Assembly (NCBI RefSeq): GCF_000423225.1
Contig: NZ_KE383991.1
Coordinates: 320,217-384,216, forward strand
Source of the DNA: Kaistia adipata DSM 17808
GTDB lineage: Bacteria > Pseudomonadota > Alphaproteobacteria > Rhizobiales > Kaistiaceae
Length of the DNA: 64,000 nt
Reading direction: 5' to 3'
Below the pieces are notes generated by a model. The model ran no database searches and was not told where the DNA came from. It saw nothing but the letters and a program-made list of their open reading frames with translations. Within the stretch, counting starts at the first letter, position 1. Each line of letters starts with the position of its first letter. A program made the position numbers and the translations under genes. This document shows, one piece after another, positions 37,406 through 44,951 of this stretch.

Positions 37406-37786
37406 ATGGCAGACAAGACCACGTTCGAAATTCCGGAGCAGATGCGCGTCTTCGCCGACAAGAGCGTCGACCAGGCCAAGAAGGCGTTCGACGACTTCAT
37501 GAGCGCGACCGCGAAGGCGGTCGAGAAGTCGGAAGCCTCGGCCAAGTCGATCCAGACCGGCGCCCGCGACGTCAACCGCCAGGCGCTCGCCTTCCTCGAG
37601 GCCAATGTCGCGGCGTCCTTCGATTTCGCCCAGCAGCTGGTCCGCGCCCGCACCGTCGAGGAGATCGGCCAGATCCAGCAGGCCTTCCTGCAGAAGCAGA
37701 CCGAGGCGGCGCAGAGCCAGGGCCGCGACATGGCGGACACGATCGGCAAGGCGGCCGCCGACATGCAGCAGCAGGCCAAGAAATAG
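37406..37786 (+). CDS. Phasin family protein, first copy
   Basis: A 126-residue amphipathic helical protein that coats polyhydroxyalkanoate granules. The phasin_2 domain covers almost the whole chain: FADKSVDQAKKAFDDFMSAT, AKSIQTGARDVNRQALAFLE, ASFDFAQQLVRARTVEEIGQ, and a Gln-rich tail. There is no signal peptide or membrane segment. An AGCGGAGC ribosome binding site precedes the ATG. A second phasin gene follows 244 bp downstream, and both are preceded by TGC-N3-GCA motifs. No PHA synthase gene is in the window. Confidence 0.93.
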   Translation: MADKTTFEIPEQMRVFADKSVDQAKKAFDDFMSATAKAVEKSEASAKSIQTGARDVNRQALAFLEANVAASFDFAQQLVRARTVEEIGQIQQAFLQKQTEAAQSQGRDMADTIGKAAADMQQQAKK

Positions 37787-37901
37787 CCAGTCGGCGCCCG
37801 ACCGCGCCCTGACCCGGCGGCGCCGGCGACATCCAGCCTGCCGGCGCGCCAGCCTGCCCATCGGCGCGCCTGCGGGAAATGCGCGGCTGGCCCGCGTTTT
37901 G

Positions 37902-37928
37902 TGCATCGCAGCAGAATATTGCATTGCA
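37902..37928. promoter_or_regulatory. Two TGC-N3-GCA motifs, candidate PhaR sites (phasin 2)
   Basis: TGCATCGCA at 37902 and TGCATTGCA at 37920, 18 bp centre to centre, inside a larger inverted repeat TTGTGCA (37899) / TGCACAA (37925). The pocket is AT-richer than its surroundings and lies about 100 bp before the second phasin gene. The core fits sites described for PhaR-type phasin repressors. Confidence 0.4.
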
Positions 37929-38029
37929 CAATGGAATAGCCTATATCGAAGGCAAGTCGATCGGAGTGGAATGGATCGCAGATCCAGGATGAAGCTCCGC
38001 GATGGCCAACGAGCCCGAAGGAGACTTGC

Positions 38030-38530
38030 ATGTCCGATACCACTGCCGCCCCCAAGGGGGCCAAGGCCGGCGCCAAGGCCGCCCGCGGCTTCGACGCCCC
38101 GTTCGAAGCCTTCAACATCAACATGCCGAACGTCGAGGTTCCGGCCGCCTTCCGCGAGATCGCGGACAAGGCCGTGACCAGCTCCAAGGACGCCTACGCC
38201 AAGCTGAAGACGGCGGCCGAGGATGCGACCGAAGCGTTCGAGGACAGCTACGAGACGACCCGCACGGGCCTCGTGGCGCTGACCCGCACCTCGCTTGACA
38301 ACGCCAAGAGCCATACCGACGCGGCCTATGCGTTCGCCCGCGACTTCATGGGCATCAAGTCGTTCGCCGAGGCCGTCGAACTGCAGGCCGCCTTCGCGCG
38401 CAAGCAGTTCGAGACGATCTCCGAGCAGACGCGCGAGCTGCAGACGCTGGCGCAGAAGGTGTCGACCGACGCCGCGCGCCCGGTCCGCCAGAGCTTCGAG
38501 AAGGCCTTCAAGGGCTTCCAGCCCAACTGA
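38030..38530 (+). CDS. Phasin family protein, second copy
   Basis: A 166-residue phasin. After an Ala/Lys-rich start (APKGAKAGAKAARGF) the phasin_2 domain covers about 35-150: FREIADKAVTSSKDAYAKLK, EAFEDSYETTRTGLVALTRT, FARDFMGIKSFAEAVELQAA, then FARKQFETISEQTRELQTLA. It is longer than the first phasin and only distantly similar, so this is not a recent duplication. GGAG precedes the ATG. It ends at an intrinsic terminator before tRNA-His. Confidence 0.93.
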   Translation: MSDTTAAPKGAKAGAKAARGFDAPFEAFNINMPNVEVPAAFREIADKAVTSSKDAYAKLKTAAEDATEAFEDSYETTRTGLVALTRTSLDNAKSHTDAAYAFARDFMGIKSFAEAVELQAAFARKQFETISEQTRELQTLAQKVSTDAARPVRQSFEKAFKGFQPN

Positions 38531-38581
38531 TCCCGCGGCTTTCGGCGCCTTTCGCGGCGCCGGGACGTCCGAAACATCCAG

Positions 38582-38608
38582 CGGCCCGGCCTCCCGTCCG
38601 GGCCGTTT
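38582..38608 (+). terminator. Intrinsic terminator after the second phasin
   Basis: Stem CGGCCCGG / CCGGGCCG (8 bp, loop of 8) followed by TTTCC. A weaker stem GGCGCC / GGCGCC occurs just before it. It ends phasin transcription ahead of tRNA-His. Confidence 0.75.
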
Positions 38609-38697
38609 CCACAGATGCGGAACCCATCTGCGGATAAGTCGATTTCGACACTTGAAACCGCCGAAAATTGGTTCTAGGTTCCGCTCGCTTTTGGCAG

Positions 38698-38774
38698 GCA
38701 GTTGTAGCTCAGTTGGTTAGAGCGTCGGATTGTGGCTCCGAAGGTCGGTGGTTCGAGCCCACCCAACTGTACCA
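38698..38774 (+). tRNA. tRNA-His (GTG), non-canonical A73 type
   Basis: A 77-nt cloverleaf with CCA encoded. The anticodon stem TCGGA / TCCGA encloses loop TTGTGGC, giving anticodon GTG (His). The T arm reads GGTGG-TTCGAGC-CCACC and the D arm has AGCTC-AGTTGGTT-AGAGC. The acceptor stem pairs GCAGTTG with CAACTGT (first pair G-U). The discriminator base is A73, not the C73 found in most bacteria, and the position before base 1 is G in the DNA. A73 tRNA-His is known from a subset of alphaproteobacteria, where HisRS does not need G-1. Confidence 0.97.
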
Positions 38775-39142
38775 AAGCACCCTCTCCCAAGCTCGACATT
38801 CCCGGACACGAAACGGCGGCGACCAGCCGGCGGGCGCGTCGCGGATGTCCGTGGCCTCTGCGCGCCTTCAGGACCAAATCGACCGGCTTCACCGTCGCGG
38901 TCTGGACCGGCACCAAGCCATTTCCCTGGACTGAGCACAAAGCAAAACCCTGGCGGGTTCGAACATTGAGCCAAGCCACGCGCGCAGCCAAACGGGCAGA
39001 TCTGTCTCCGTGGTCGGAACGACGGTTTGAACCAGAGAATCTACCGACGGACAACGCGTGCAACCTCAAGCCGTTCCTGCGTTCATAGAAGGTGTTCTGG
39101 CGCCTCCCGTAGGGTCAGGCTTTTGCTTTTGGTGTACCTCGT
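38775..39142. other. Intergenic region after tRNA-His
   Basis: A 368-bp interval with no recognisable gene, integrase or copy of the tRNA 3' end. It becomes T-rich near 39119-39150 just beyond the stop of the convergent RpiR gene. Confidence 0.6.
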
Positions 39143-40027
39143 TCATTTCACCCGCTCGTCGCCGAGAATCTTCTCGATCCGTCGTACATTCTCCAGCATC
39201 TCGGGGTTCTGGATCGCGAGGCAGTGAAACAACGCTTCATTGAACATCAGCTCAAGGACGCGGGTCATCACGGCGTCCGCGCCGAACAGGCTGACGCCAG
39301 GTGGCGTGACGATCCGAACATCCGCCAGTTCCGCCAGCGGCGAACGACTGCCGCCGAGCACGGCTGCGATCCGCGCCCCGCGCGAGCGCGCGACTTCTGC
39401 CGCCTGCAGGGTCGTCTTGGTGCGGCCTGAATAGGAGATGGCGATCGCCAGGTCTCCCGGCTTCATCAACCCAGCGCAGGCGATCTGGTTGTGCTGGTCT
39501 TCCGAGAAATTGATCGGGATGCCGAGGCGAAGCAGCCGCTGGTGCATGTCCAGCGCCACCACCGCCGAGGCGCCCGCGCCGAACACCTGCACGCTGCGCG
39601 TCGTGCGGATCGCCTCGACCAGCTGCCCGAGCTCGGGGGAGCTGGACAGGATTTCGGCGAACTTCAGCGCCCGGATCGATGCACTCTGGAACACCTTGAA
39701 AGCGATCTCGCCGAGCCCGTCCGAGGCGATGATCGCCGGCTCCAGCGTCGAGGCGGCGCTGATCGGCATCTGCATCGCCCGGCTTTCTTGCAGCAGCGCC
39801 CTGCGCATCTCCTTGATGCCGGCGAAGCCCAGGCGCTTCGACAAGCGGTCGATGGTCGAGCGGCTGGTGCTGGTGCGCTCCGCCAGCTCCGAGGAGGTCA
39901 GCCCGGCGATGTCATATTCCGCGATGCTCAGCAGATATTCGACGACCCGCTTCTCCGCCGCCGACAAGGGCATGCTGGAGACGCGGGAGAGAAGGGAAGC
40001 GACTTCGCCCGGAGCGGCCTCGCTCAT
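39143..40027 (-). CDS. RpiR/MurR family regulator of the sugar operon
   Basis: A 294-residue regulator with an RpiR winged helix at about 15-90 (LTSSELAERTSTSRSTIDRLSKRLGF) and a SIS phosphosugar-binding domain at about 125-265 (VQVFGAGASAVVALDMHQRL, AIAISYSGRTKTTLQAAEVA). The SIS domain implies that a phosphorylated sugar is the signal. It is divergent from the sugar ABC operon across 241 bp containing a strong palindrome, so it very likely controls that operon. The operon encodes a ROK-type sugar kinase, which could generate the inducer. Confidence 0.92.
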   Translation of the reverse strand: MSEAAPGEVASLLSRVSSMPLSAAEKRVVEYLLSIAEYDIAGLTSSELAERTSTSRSTIDRLSKRLGFAGIKEMRRALLQESRAMQMPISAASTLEPAIIASDGLGEIAFKVFQSASIRALKFAEILSSSPELGQLVEAIRTTRSVQVFGAGASAVVALDMHQRLLRLGIPINFSEDQHNQIACAGLMKPGDLAIAISYSGRTKTTLQAAEVARSRGARIAAVLGGSRSPLAELADVRIVTPPGVSLFGADAVMTRVLELMFNEALFHCLAIQNPEMLENVRRIEKILGDERVK

Positions 40028-40103
40028 CGTGACACCTCATGCTGCAGTGCGAATTCCAGAATAGAGACGTTATGCATCACAATTTTGTAATAATAGCACG
40101 TTG

Positions 40104-40120
40104 CGACACATATTGTGTCG
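40104..40120. promoter_or_regulatory. Palindrome CGACACA-TAT-TGTGTCG, probable RpiR operator
   Basis: A perfect 7-bp inverted repeat around TAT in the AT-rich spacer between the RpiR gene and the ABC operon. It is 77 bp from the regulator start and 149 bp from the binding-protein start. No other comparable palindrome was seen in the spacer. Confidence 0.55.
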
Positions 40121-40268
40121 TGTTAGCGTTCTCTCAGGATCGGAACTGGAGGCGCGCCGAGGAGAGGCGTAGCCCGGTCTGGCACCCACCTGTTCCATCC
40201 CATGACTGAGATCAACGAGACGGTTCGATCGCGGCGCGGCCGTGCGCAGGATCGAGGGAGGACGACGC

Positions 40269-41546
40269 ATGCGCAAGTTCCATTCTGCTCTGCTGAGCTG
40301 GGCTCTGGTGGGGGCTTCCACACTGGCTCTCGCCAGTTCGGTAACCGCGGCGGAATTGACGTTCTGGCACCATACCTATCCGCCGGCGACCGACTTCATC
40401 GCCAAGAAGGCGGCGGAGTATACCGCCCAGCATCCCGACGTCACCATCAAGATCCATGAGGATCCGCATGGCGACTACGAGGTCAAGCTGACTGCTGCCA
40501 TCGCCGCTGGAAACCCGCCGGATATCATCAACGTTCTCGATTACCTGTTCCCGCAATATGCCTCGAAGGGCATTCTTGCTCAGGTAGATCCGGCTGCCTT
40601 CGGCCAGGCATCGCAGGCCGATCTCGAGGCCCTCTATATGCCGTCAGCGCTTTCGGGCCTGACGATCGACGGCAAGACCTACGGCGTGCCGGAAGAATTC
40701 AACACGCTCGCACTCTTCCTCAACAAGAAGCACTTCGCCGATATCGGCGTCGACGTCTCCAATCCGGACAACTGGCCGAAAACCTGGAACGACGTGTTCG
40801 AGCTTTCGAAGAAGCTGCAGAAGAAGGACGATGCCGGCAAGACGACGCGGCTCGGCTTCAACTGGGTCTGGAACCTCGACCCGTACTGGTACGCCCAGCA
40901 GTACTGGCCGATCCTGGTCCAGTATGGCTGCGACGTGGTCGATGCCTCCGGCAAGGCCGCCATCAACTCGCCGGCCTGCGTCCAGGCGTTCACCGAGACC
41001 TGGCAGCGCCTGATCACCGACGGTACCGGCGGTCCGGAGCTCGCAACCGTCAATCCGGTGAATGCGCTGCAGGACTTCAGCGAAGGCCGCCAGTCGATGG
41101 CGATCGCCGGCATCTGGGCGCCGCCACTCTATTCGGATGAGGTCAAAGCCGATTATATCGTCGCCGCGCTGCCGCAACGTGATGCGGTAAACCCCGCGAC
41201 GCTGCTGAATTCCTACGCACTCGCTGTCACGGCTGGCTCAAAGAACCAGAAGGAGGCGTTCGAGTTCCTGCGCTTCCTAACGGCAGACAGCGATGGCTAC
41301 CTCGCCGCCACCGGCTACGTCACCGGCCTGAAGGGCTGGGCCGATACGAAAGTCGCCAAGGAGACGCGCGGCAGCGCCGTGTTCGCCGAGGGCCAGAAGC
41401 ATGGCAGCTTCGTCTGGCGCTCGCCGACTTGGTCCCAGGAAGGCACCGCGATCAAGAACGCCATCGAGCAGTTCGCTCAGGGCGTTCCGGTCCAGGCAGC
41501 GCTCGACCAGGCCGCCGCCGAGATCGACCAGATCCGCGCCAACTAG
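40269..41546 (+). CDS. Sugar ABC transporter substrate-binding protein
   Basis: Periplasmic SBP_bac_1 protein of 425 residues. The signal peptide is MRKFHSALLSWALVGASTLA plus eight residues, cleaved near SSVTAA-ELTFWH. The body shows ELTFWHHTYPPATDFIAKKA, the DIINVLDYLFPQYASKGIL region, DGKTYGVPEEFNTLALFLNK, and a run of aromatic residues (FNWVWNLDPYWYAQQYW) that would stack on a sugar ring. GGGAGGA precedes the ATG. It is the first gene of the RpiR-controlled operon. The ligand is probably a mono- or oligosaccharide and is not identifiable from the sequence. Confidence 0.92.
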   Translation: MRKFHSALLSWALVGASTLALASSVTAAELTFWHHTYPPATDFIAKKAAEYTAQHPDVTIKIHEDPHGDYEVKLTAAIAAGNPPDIINVLDYLFPQYASKGILAQVDPAAFGQASQADLEALYMPSALSGLTIDGKTYGVPEEFNTLALFLNKKHFADIGVDVSNPDNWPKTWNDVFELSKKLQKKDDAGKTTRLGFNWVWNLDPYWYAQQYWPILVQYGCDVVDASGKAAINSPACVQAFTETWQRLITDGTGGPELATVNPVNALQDFSEGRQSMAIAGIWAPPLYSDEVKADYIVAALPQRDAVNPATLLNSYALAVTAGSKNQKEAFEFLRFLTADSDGYLAATGYVTGLKGWADTKVAKETRGSAVFAEGQKHGSFVWRSPTWSQEGTAIKNAIEQFAQGVPVQAALDQAAAEIDQIRAN

Positions 41547-41597
41547 GGTCCTCCTCCGGACCACCCGACCGGCGCAGCGCTCCCAGCCGCGCCGGTC
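41547..41597 (+). promoter_or_regulatory. Tandem intercistronic hairpins after the binding-protein gene
   Basis: GGTCC / GGACC immediately after the stop codon, then a 9-bp stem GACCGGCGC / GCGCCGGTC with a 13-nt loop. There is no T-run. This arrangement between binding-protein and permease genes commonly stabilises the upstream message so that more binding protein than permease is made. Confidence 0.6.
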
Positions 41598-41615
41598 ACG
41601 ACAGGATTGTTCTTC

Positions 41616-42494
41616 ATGATGCGAACGGGATCGGGACGGAGCCGCTACGGCCGATGGGGTTTCCTCTTCTGCCTGCCTGCACTTCTCTTCATCGCCATCT
41701 TCCAGCTCTATCCGGTTCTGTTCTCGTATTTCATCAGCCTGCACGAGTACGACCTGCTGTCGCCACCGCGCTACGTCGGATTCAAATATTTTCGCGGGCT
41801 GGTCACCGACCGGGCGTTCCTGCGCTCGCTCAGCATCACCATCACCTATGTTGTCTATACGGTCGTTCCGGTGCTCGGCATCGCTTTCTGGCTTGGCTGG
41901 GCGCTAACCAAGCTCGGCCGCAGCCGCGGTGCCTGGCGCACGCTGATCTTCCTGCCCTCGGTCATGCCGCTTGTTTCGGTCGCATTGACCTGGAAGCTGC
42001 TGCTGAATGTTCAGGGCCCGGTCAATGACGGCCTTTCCGCGCTTGGCATGGCGCCGGCGTCGTGGCTGACCACCAGCGCGATGGCGCCCTGGGCACTGAT
42101 TTTCGTTAGCTGGTGGCACGCGACCAGCTACTACACGATCATCTTCCTCGCCGGATTCCTGGCGATCCCGCGCGATCACTACGAGGCGGCGGCGCTGGAT
42201 GGCGCGCGTGGCTGGTCGGTTCTGCGCCATATCACATTGCCGTCGATGAAGCCGACCATCGCGCTCGTCGTGGTGCTGTCGACCGTCAACGGTCTGAAGA
42301 CCTTTGCCTTTCAGCAGATCATGACCGATGGCGGTCCGGCGGGCTCAACGCAGATCCTGACGCTGCTGATCTACAAGACCTCGTTCAGCTTCCTGCAGAT
42401 GGGAAAGGCCAGCGCCTATTCAGTCATCCTCTTCACCGGCATCCTGGTCATCAGCCTGATACAGATCTGGCTCCTGAGAGACCGTCATGCATAG
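41616..42494 (+). CDS. Sugar ABC transporter permease (MalF/UgpA type)
   Basis: A 292-residue inner-membrane permease with six helices. It contains LFCLPALLFIAIFQLYPVLF at the start, a conserved middle (LIFLPSVMPLVSVALTWKLL), and the ATPase-docking EAA loop EAAALDGARGWSVLRHITLP (residues about 191-210). AGGA lies 9 nt before the ATG at 41616, and an adjacent ATG at 41619 is possible. The stop overlaps the next permease gene by 8 bp. The partner ATPase is not encoded in the operon. Confidence 0.92.
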   Translation: MMRTGSGRSRYGRWGFLFCLPALLFIAIFQLYPVLFSYFISLHEYDLLSPPRYVGFKYFRGLVTDRAFLRSLSITITYVVYTVVPVLGIAFWLGWALTKLGRSRGAWRTLIFLPSVMPLVSVALTWKLLLNVQGPVNDGLSALGMAPASWLTTSAMAPWALIFVSWWHATSYYTIIFLAGFLAIPRDHYEAAALDGARGWSVLRHITLPSMKPTIALVVVLSTVNGLKTFAFQQIMTDGGPAGSTQILTLLIYKTSFSFLQMGKASAYSVILFTGILVISLIQIWLLRDRHA

Positions 42495-43305
42495 GTCCCC
42501 CGCCGAACGATTTCTCGCCATCGCCATCGTTGTCCTTGCAACGATTCTGACGCTCTACCCGATCGTCTGGATGCTGGCAGCCTCCCTAAAGACCAACTCG
42601 GAACTCTTCTCCGGAAGCATCCTCGAGCCGGGCAGCGCAGGCTTCAGCAACTTCACCTCGTCGCTGAGCCAGAGGCCATTCTGCCTCTATCTGTTCAACT
42701 CCGTGCTGGCGGCGCTCGTCTCGGTCGTTGTGACTGTCGTGCTCGGCGCGCTCGCCGGCTACAGCCTTGCCAAGTTCCAATATCGCTTCTCTGGTGCCGT
42801 CTCGCTGATTGTGCTCGCCTCGATCATGATCCCACTCGAAGCGATCGTCATCCCACTGTTCCTTGAGGTGCACGCCTTCGGCTGGAACAACTCCTATGCA
42901 GCACTGCTACTGCCGACCGCCTTCAACGTCGTCGGCATCTTCATCTTCCGCCAGGCGATGGTGGCCATTCCCAACGCCTATATCGAGGCGGCGCGGATCG
43001 ATGGCGCCAGCGAGCCGCGCATCCTCTTCTCGGTCATCATGCCGATGGTGGCGCCCAGTGCCGTCGTCGTCGCCATCCTGACCTTCAATCTGAGCTGGAA
43101 CAGCTACCTCTGGCCGCTGATCGTCGCCAACGACGACTCCCTGCGCACCTTGCCGCTCGGCATGGCCGCGTTCCAGAGCGCCTTCAACACCCAGTACGGA
43201 CAGGTCATGGCCGTCTCGATCTTCGGCGCCATTCCGACGACGCTCTTCTTCATCGCATTCCAGCACCACTTCATCGAAGGCGTCTCCGCCGCGGGGGTCA
43301 AGTGA
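42487..43305 (+). CDS. Sugar ABC transporter permease (MalG/UgpE type)
   Basis: A 272-residue second permease of the same importer. Helix 1 is IAIVVLATILTLYPIVWMLA, the domain includes LGALAGYSLAKFQYRFSGAV and IMIPLEAIVIPLFLEVHAFG, and the EAA loop reads EAARIDGASEPRILFSVIMP (about 168-187). The C-terminus HHFIEGVSAAGVK is typical. It overlaps the previous gene by 8 bp and the ROK gene by 4 bp, so translation is coupled through the operon. Confidence 0.92.
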   Translation: MHRSPAERFLAIAIVVLATILTLYPIVWMLAASLKTNSELFSGSILEPGSAGFSNFTSSLSQRPFCLYLFNSVLAALVSVVVTVVLGALAGYSLAKFQYRFSGAVSLIVLASIMIPLEAIVIPLFLEVHAFGWNNSYAALLLPTAFNVVGIFIFRQAMVAIPNAYIEAARIDGASEPRILFSVIMPMVAPSAVVVAILTFNLSWNSYLWPLIVANDDSLRTLPLGMAAFQSAFNTQYGQVMAVSIFGAIPTTLFFIAFQHHFIEGVSAAGVK

Positions 43306-44108
43306 AGCTCGCAATCGATCTCGGCGGAACGCATCTACGCCTGGCGTTCGGCGACGGCAGCGGTCCCTGGCAGCATACCCATCGCTCCCGCCGACCCGAC
43401 GGCATGACGCCGGACACCTTCGTCTCGACGATCGGCGACGTGCTGGCGGAATGGGGCATCGAGCGCAGGGATGTCGACGGCATCGGCGTCTCGGTCGCGG
43501 CCGTGGTCAGCGCGGGCGGCCATATCGTGCGGGCGGAAAACCTGCACTGGTGGGAAGCGCCGCTCGGCCGGCTGCTCTGCGAGGCGTTCGGCCGGCCCGT
43601 CGTCGTCGAGACCGACGTCTATTGCGGCGCGCTTTTCGAGGCGACCAGCGGCCATGCCCGCTCAGCCGGATCCGGGCTCTATGTCTCGGTCGGCACCGGC
43701 ATCGGCCATGCCTTTATCCTCAACCACCAGGTCTGGCGCGGCGCCTTCGGCGGCGCCAATGCTCTCGGCCACATGGTGCTGCGACCGGAAGGGGCTGCCT
43801 GCTATTGTGGCCATCACGGCTGCCTCTGCACCACGGCCTCCGGCCTGGCGCAAGCCGTCGACCAACCGCCGCGGGGCGCGCTGGTGGATCTCGCCCAGGC
43901 GATCGCCGCAGCCCTCACCCTGATCGAACCCGAGATCATCATCCTGACCGGCGGCGCGCTCAGCCAGCCCTGGTTCGATCTCGAACACCTCACCCGTCTC
44001 CTACCGGAACTTACCTATCCCGGTATAGCCCAACCCGCACTCGTCGTCAGCGACGTCCCGGATCCCAATCTCCGAGGCGCCGCAATGCTTTTGAAGGAAA
44101 TCGCATGA
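43302..44108 (+). CDS. ROK family sugar kinase
   Basis: ATP-dependent sugar kinase candidate, 268 residues. The phosphate motif DLGGTHLRLAFGD is at the N-terminus; the catalytic Asp is in VVVETDVYCGALFEA; the second ATP motif is VGTGIGHAFILNHQVWRG. The ROK zinc motif C-x-C-G-x2-G-C is present as C167, C169 and C174, but the usual following Glu is Cys176 (CYCGHHGCLC). The start is a GTG inside the previous stop (GTGA overlap). It probably phosphorylates the sugar imported by this operon. ROK repressors are excluded because there is no helix-turn-helix. Confidence 0.9.
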   Translation: MKLAIDLGGTHLRLAFGDGSGPWQHTHRSRRPDGMTPDTFVSTIGDVLAEWGIERRDVDGIGVSVAAVVSAGGHIVRAENLHWWEAPLGRLLCEAFGRPVVVETDVYCGALFEATSGHARSAGSGLYVSVGTGIGHAFILNHQVWRGAFGGANALGHMVLRPEGAACYCGHHGCLCTTASGLAQAVDQPPRGALVDLAQAIAAALTLIEPEIIILTGGALSQPWFDLEHLTRLLPELTYPGIAQPALVVSDVPDPNLRGAAMLLKEIA

Positions 44109-44950
44109 TCAGGGAAAGCGCACCGCATTGGATCGGCCGGGCCTATCGCGAACGCTGGGCCGTTGGCATGTTCAACGCGCATCATCTCGAAGCGACGCAG
44201 GCGATCGCCACGGCGGCGGACCGCAACAGGGCCCCCGTGATGCTTTCCACGACGATGGGCGGCATCAAGCATGTCGGCCTCGATTACTTCGTCGCGATGG
44301 CCGCCGTCGCCCGCAAGCGCTCGGCAGTGCCGCTGCTCCTGCATCTCGACCACGGCGCCGACTACGAGATCGTGCGGGAGTGCATCGAATCCGGCTTCGA
44401 TTCCGTCATGATCGATGCGTCGAGCACGTCCTATGACGAGAATGTCGATCTCGTCCGACGCGTCGTCGCCCTCGCCCGCCGCTATGGAGTCGGCGTCGAG
44501 GCACAGATCGGCGAGACGCTGGCCGAGGAAGGCGGCGAGGTCATTGAGCGCAAGACGACGGTCGAAGAGGCCGTGCAGTTCGTCAAGGATACCGGCATCG
44601 ACTACCTCGCCATCTCGATCGGCAACACGCCGGGCCAGCTCGCCGACAACGCCCCGATCGACGTGCCGCTGGTCAAGGCGATCTCTGCGGCGGTCAACAT
44701 GCCGCTGGTCCTGCATGGCGGCACCAGCGTGCCGCAGGCGACTGTCGCCCAGCTGATCGCCGCCGGCATCGCCAAGATAAACATCGACGCCGCCGTAAAG
44801 GGCGCGTTCCGCTCGACCTTCCAGCGCCACTACAGCGCCGAGGATCCAATCGTTGATACCCGTGTGCCGTTCGGCGAGGCCCGCGAGCTTGCGGTCGATG
44901 CGGTCGGCGAGCGGATCCGGTGGTTCGGCGCGGTAGACCGGGCGGCTTGA
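44105..44950 (+). CDS. Class II ketose-bisphosphate aldolase homologue with altered metal site
   Basis: A 281-residue TIM-barrel protein of the FbaA/KbaY/GatY family. The family residues D82 and H83 are present in LLLHLDHGADYE, and H204 in VLHGGTSVPQ. The loop that normally reads G-T/N-x-H-G and supplies a second zinc His reads SIGNTPGQL here, with Pro176 in place of His. Other family marks are kept, for example VGVEAQIGETLAEEGGE and INIDAAVKGAFRSTF. The start overlaps the ROK stop (ATGA). A sugar-phosphate aldolase role fits the operon, but the lost ligand means a changed metal site or a different reaction. Confidence 0.85.
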   Translation: MIRESAPHWIGRAYRERWAVGMFNAHHLEATQAIATAADRNRAPVMLSTTMGGIKHVGLDYFVAMAAVARKRSAVPLLLHLDHGADYEIVRECIESGFDSVMIDASSTSYDENVDLVRRVVALARRYGVGVEAQIGETLAEEGGEVIERKTTVEEAVQFVKDTGIDYLAISIGNTPGQLADNAPIDVPLVKAISAAVNMPLVLHGGTSVPQATVAQLIAAGIAKINIDAAVKGAFRSTFQRHYSAEDPIVDTRVPFGEARELAVDAVGERIRWFGAVDRAA

Positions 44951-44951
44951 C

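Noticed and set aside
37267-37502. Short plus-strand frame MSGLFESSDATDAAF before phasin 1
   Set aside because: It has no ribosome binding site, overlaps the phasin out of frame and turns into an Arg/Ser-rich shadow sequence.
38698-39142. Possible genomic island at tRNA-His
   Set aside because: No integrase gene and no repeat of the tRNA 3' end was found downstream, although a sugar operon follows.
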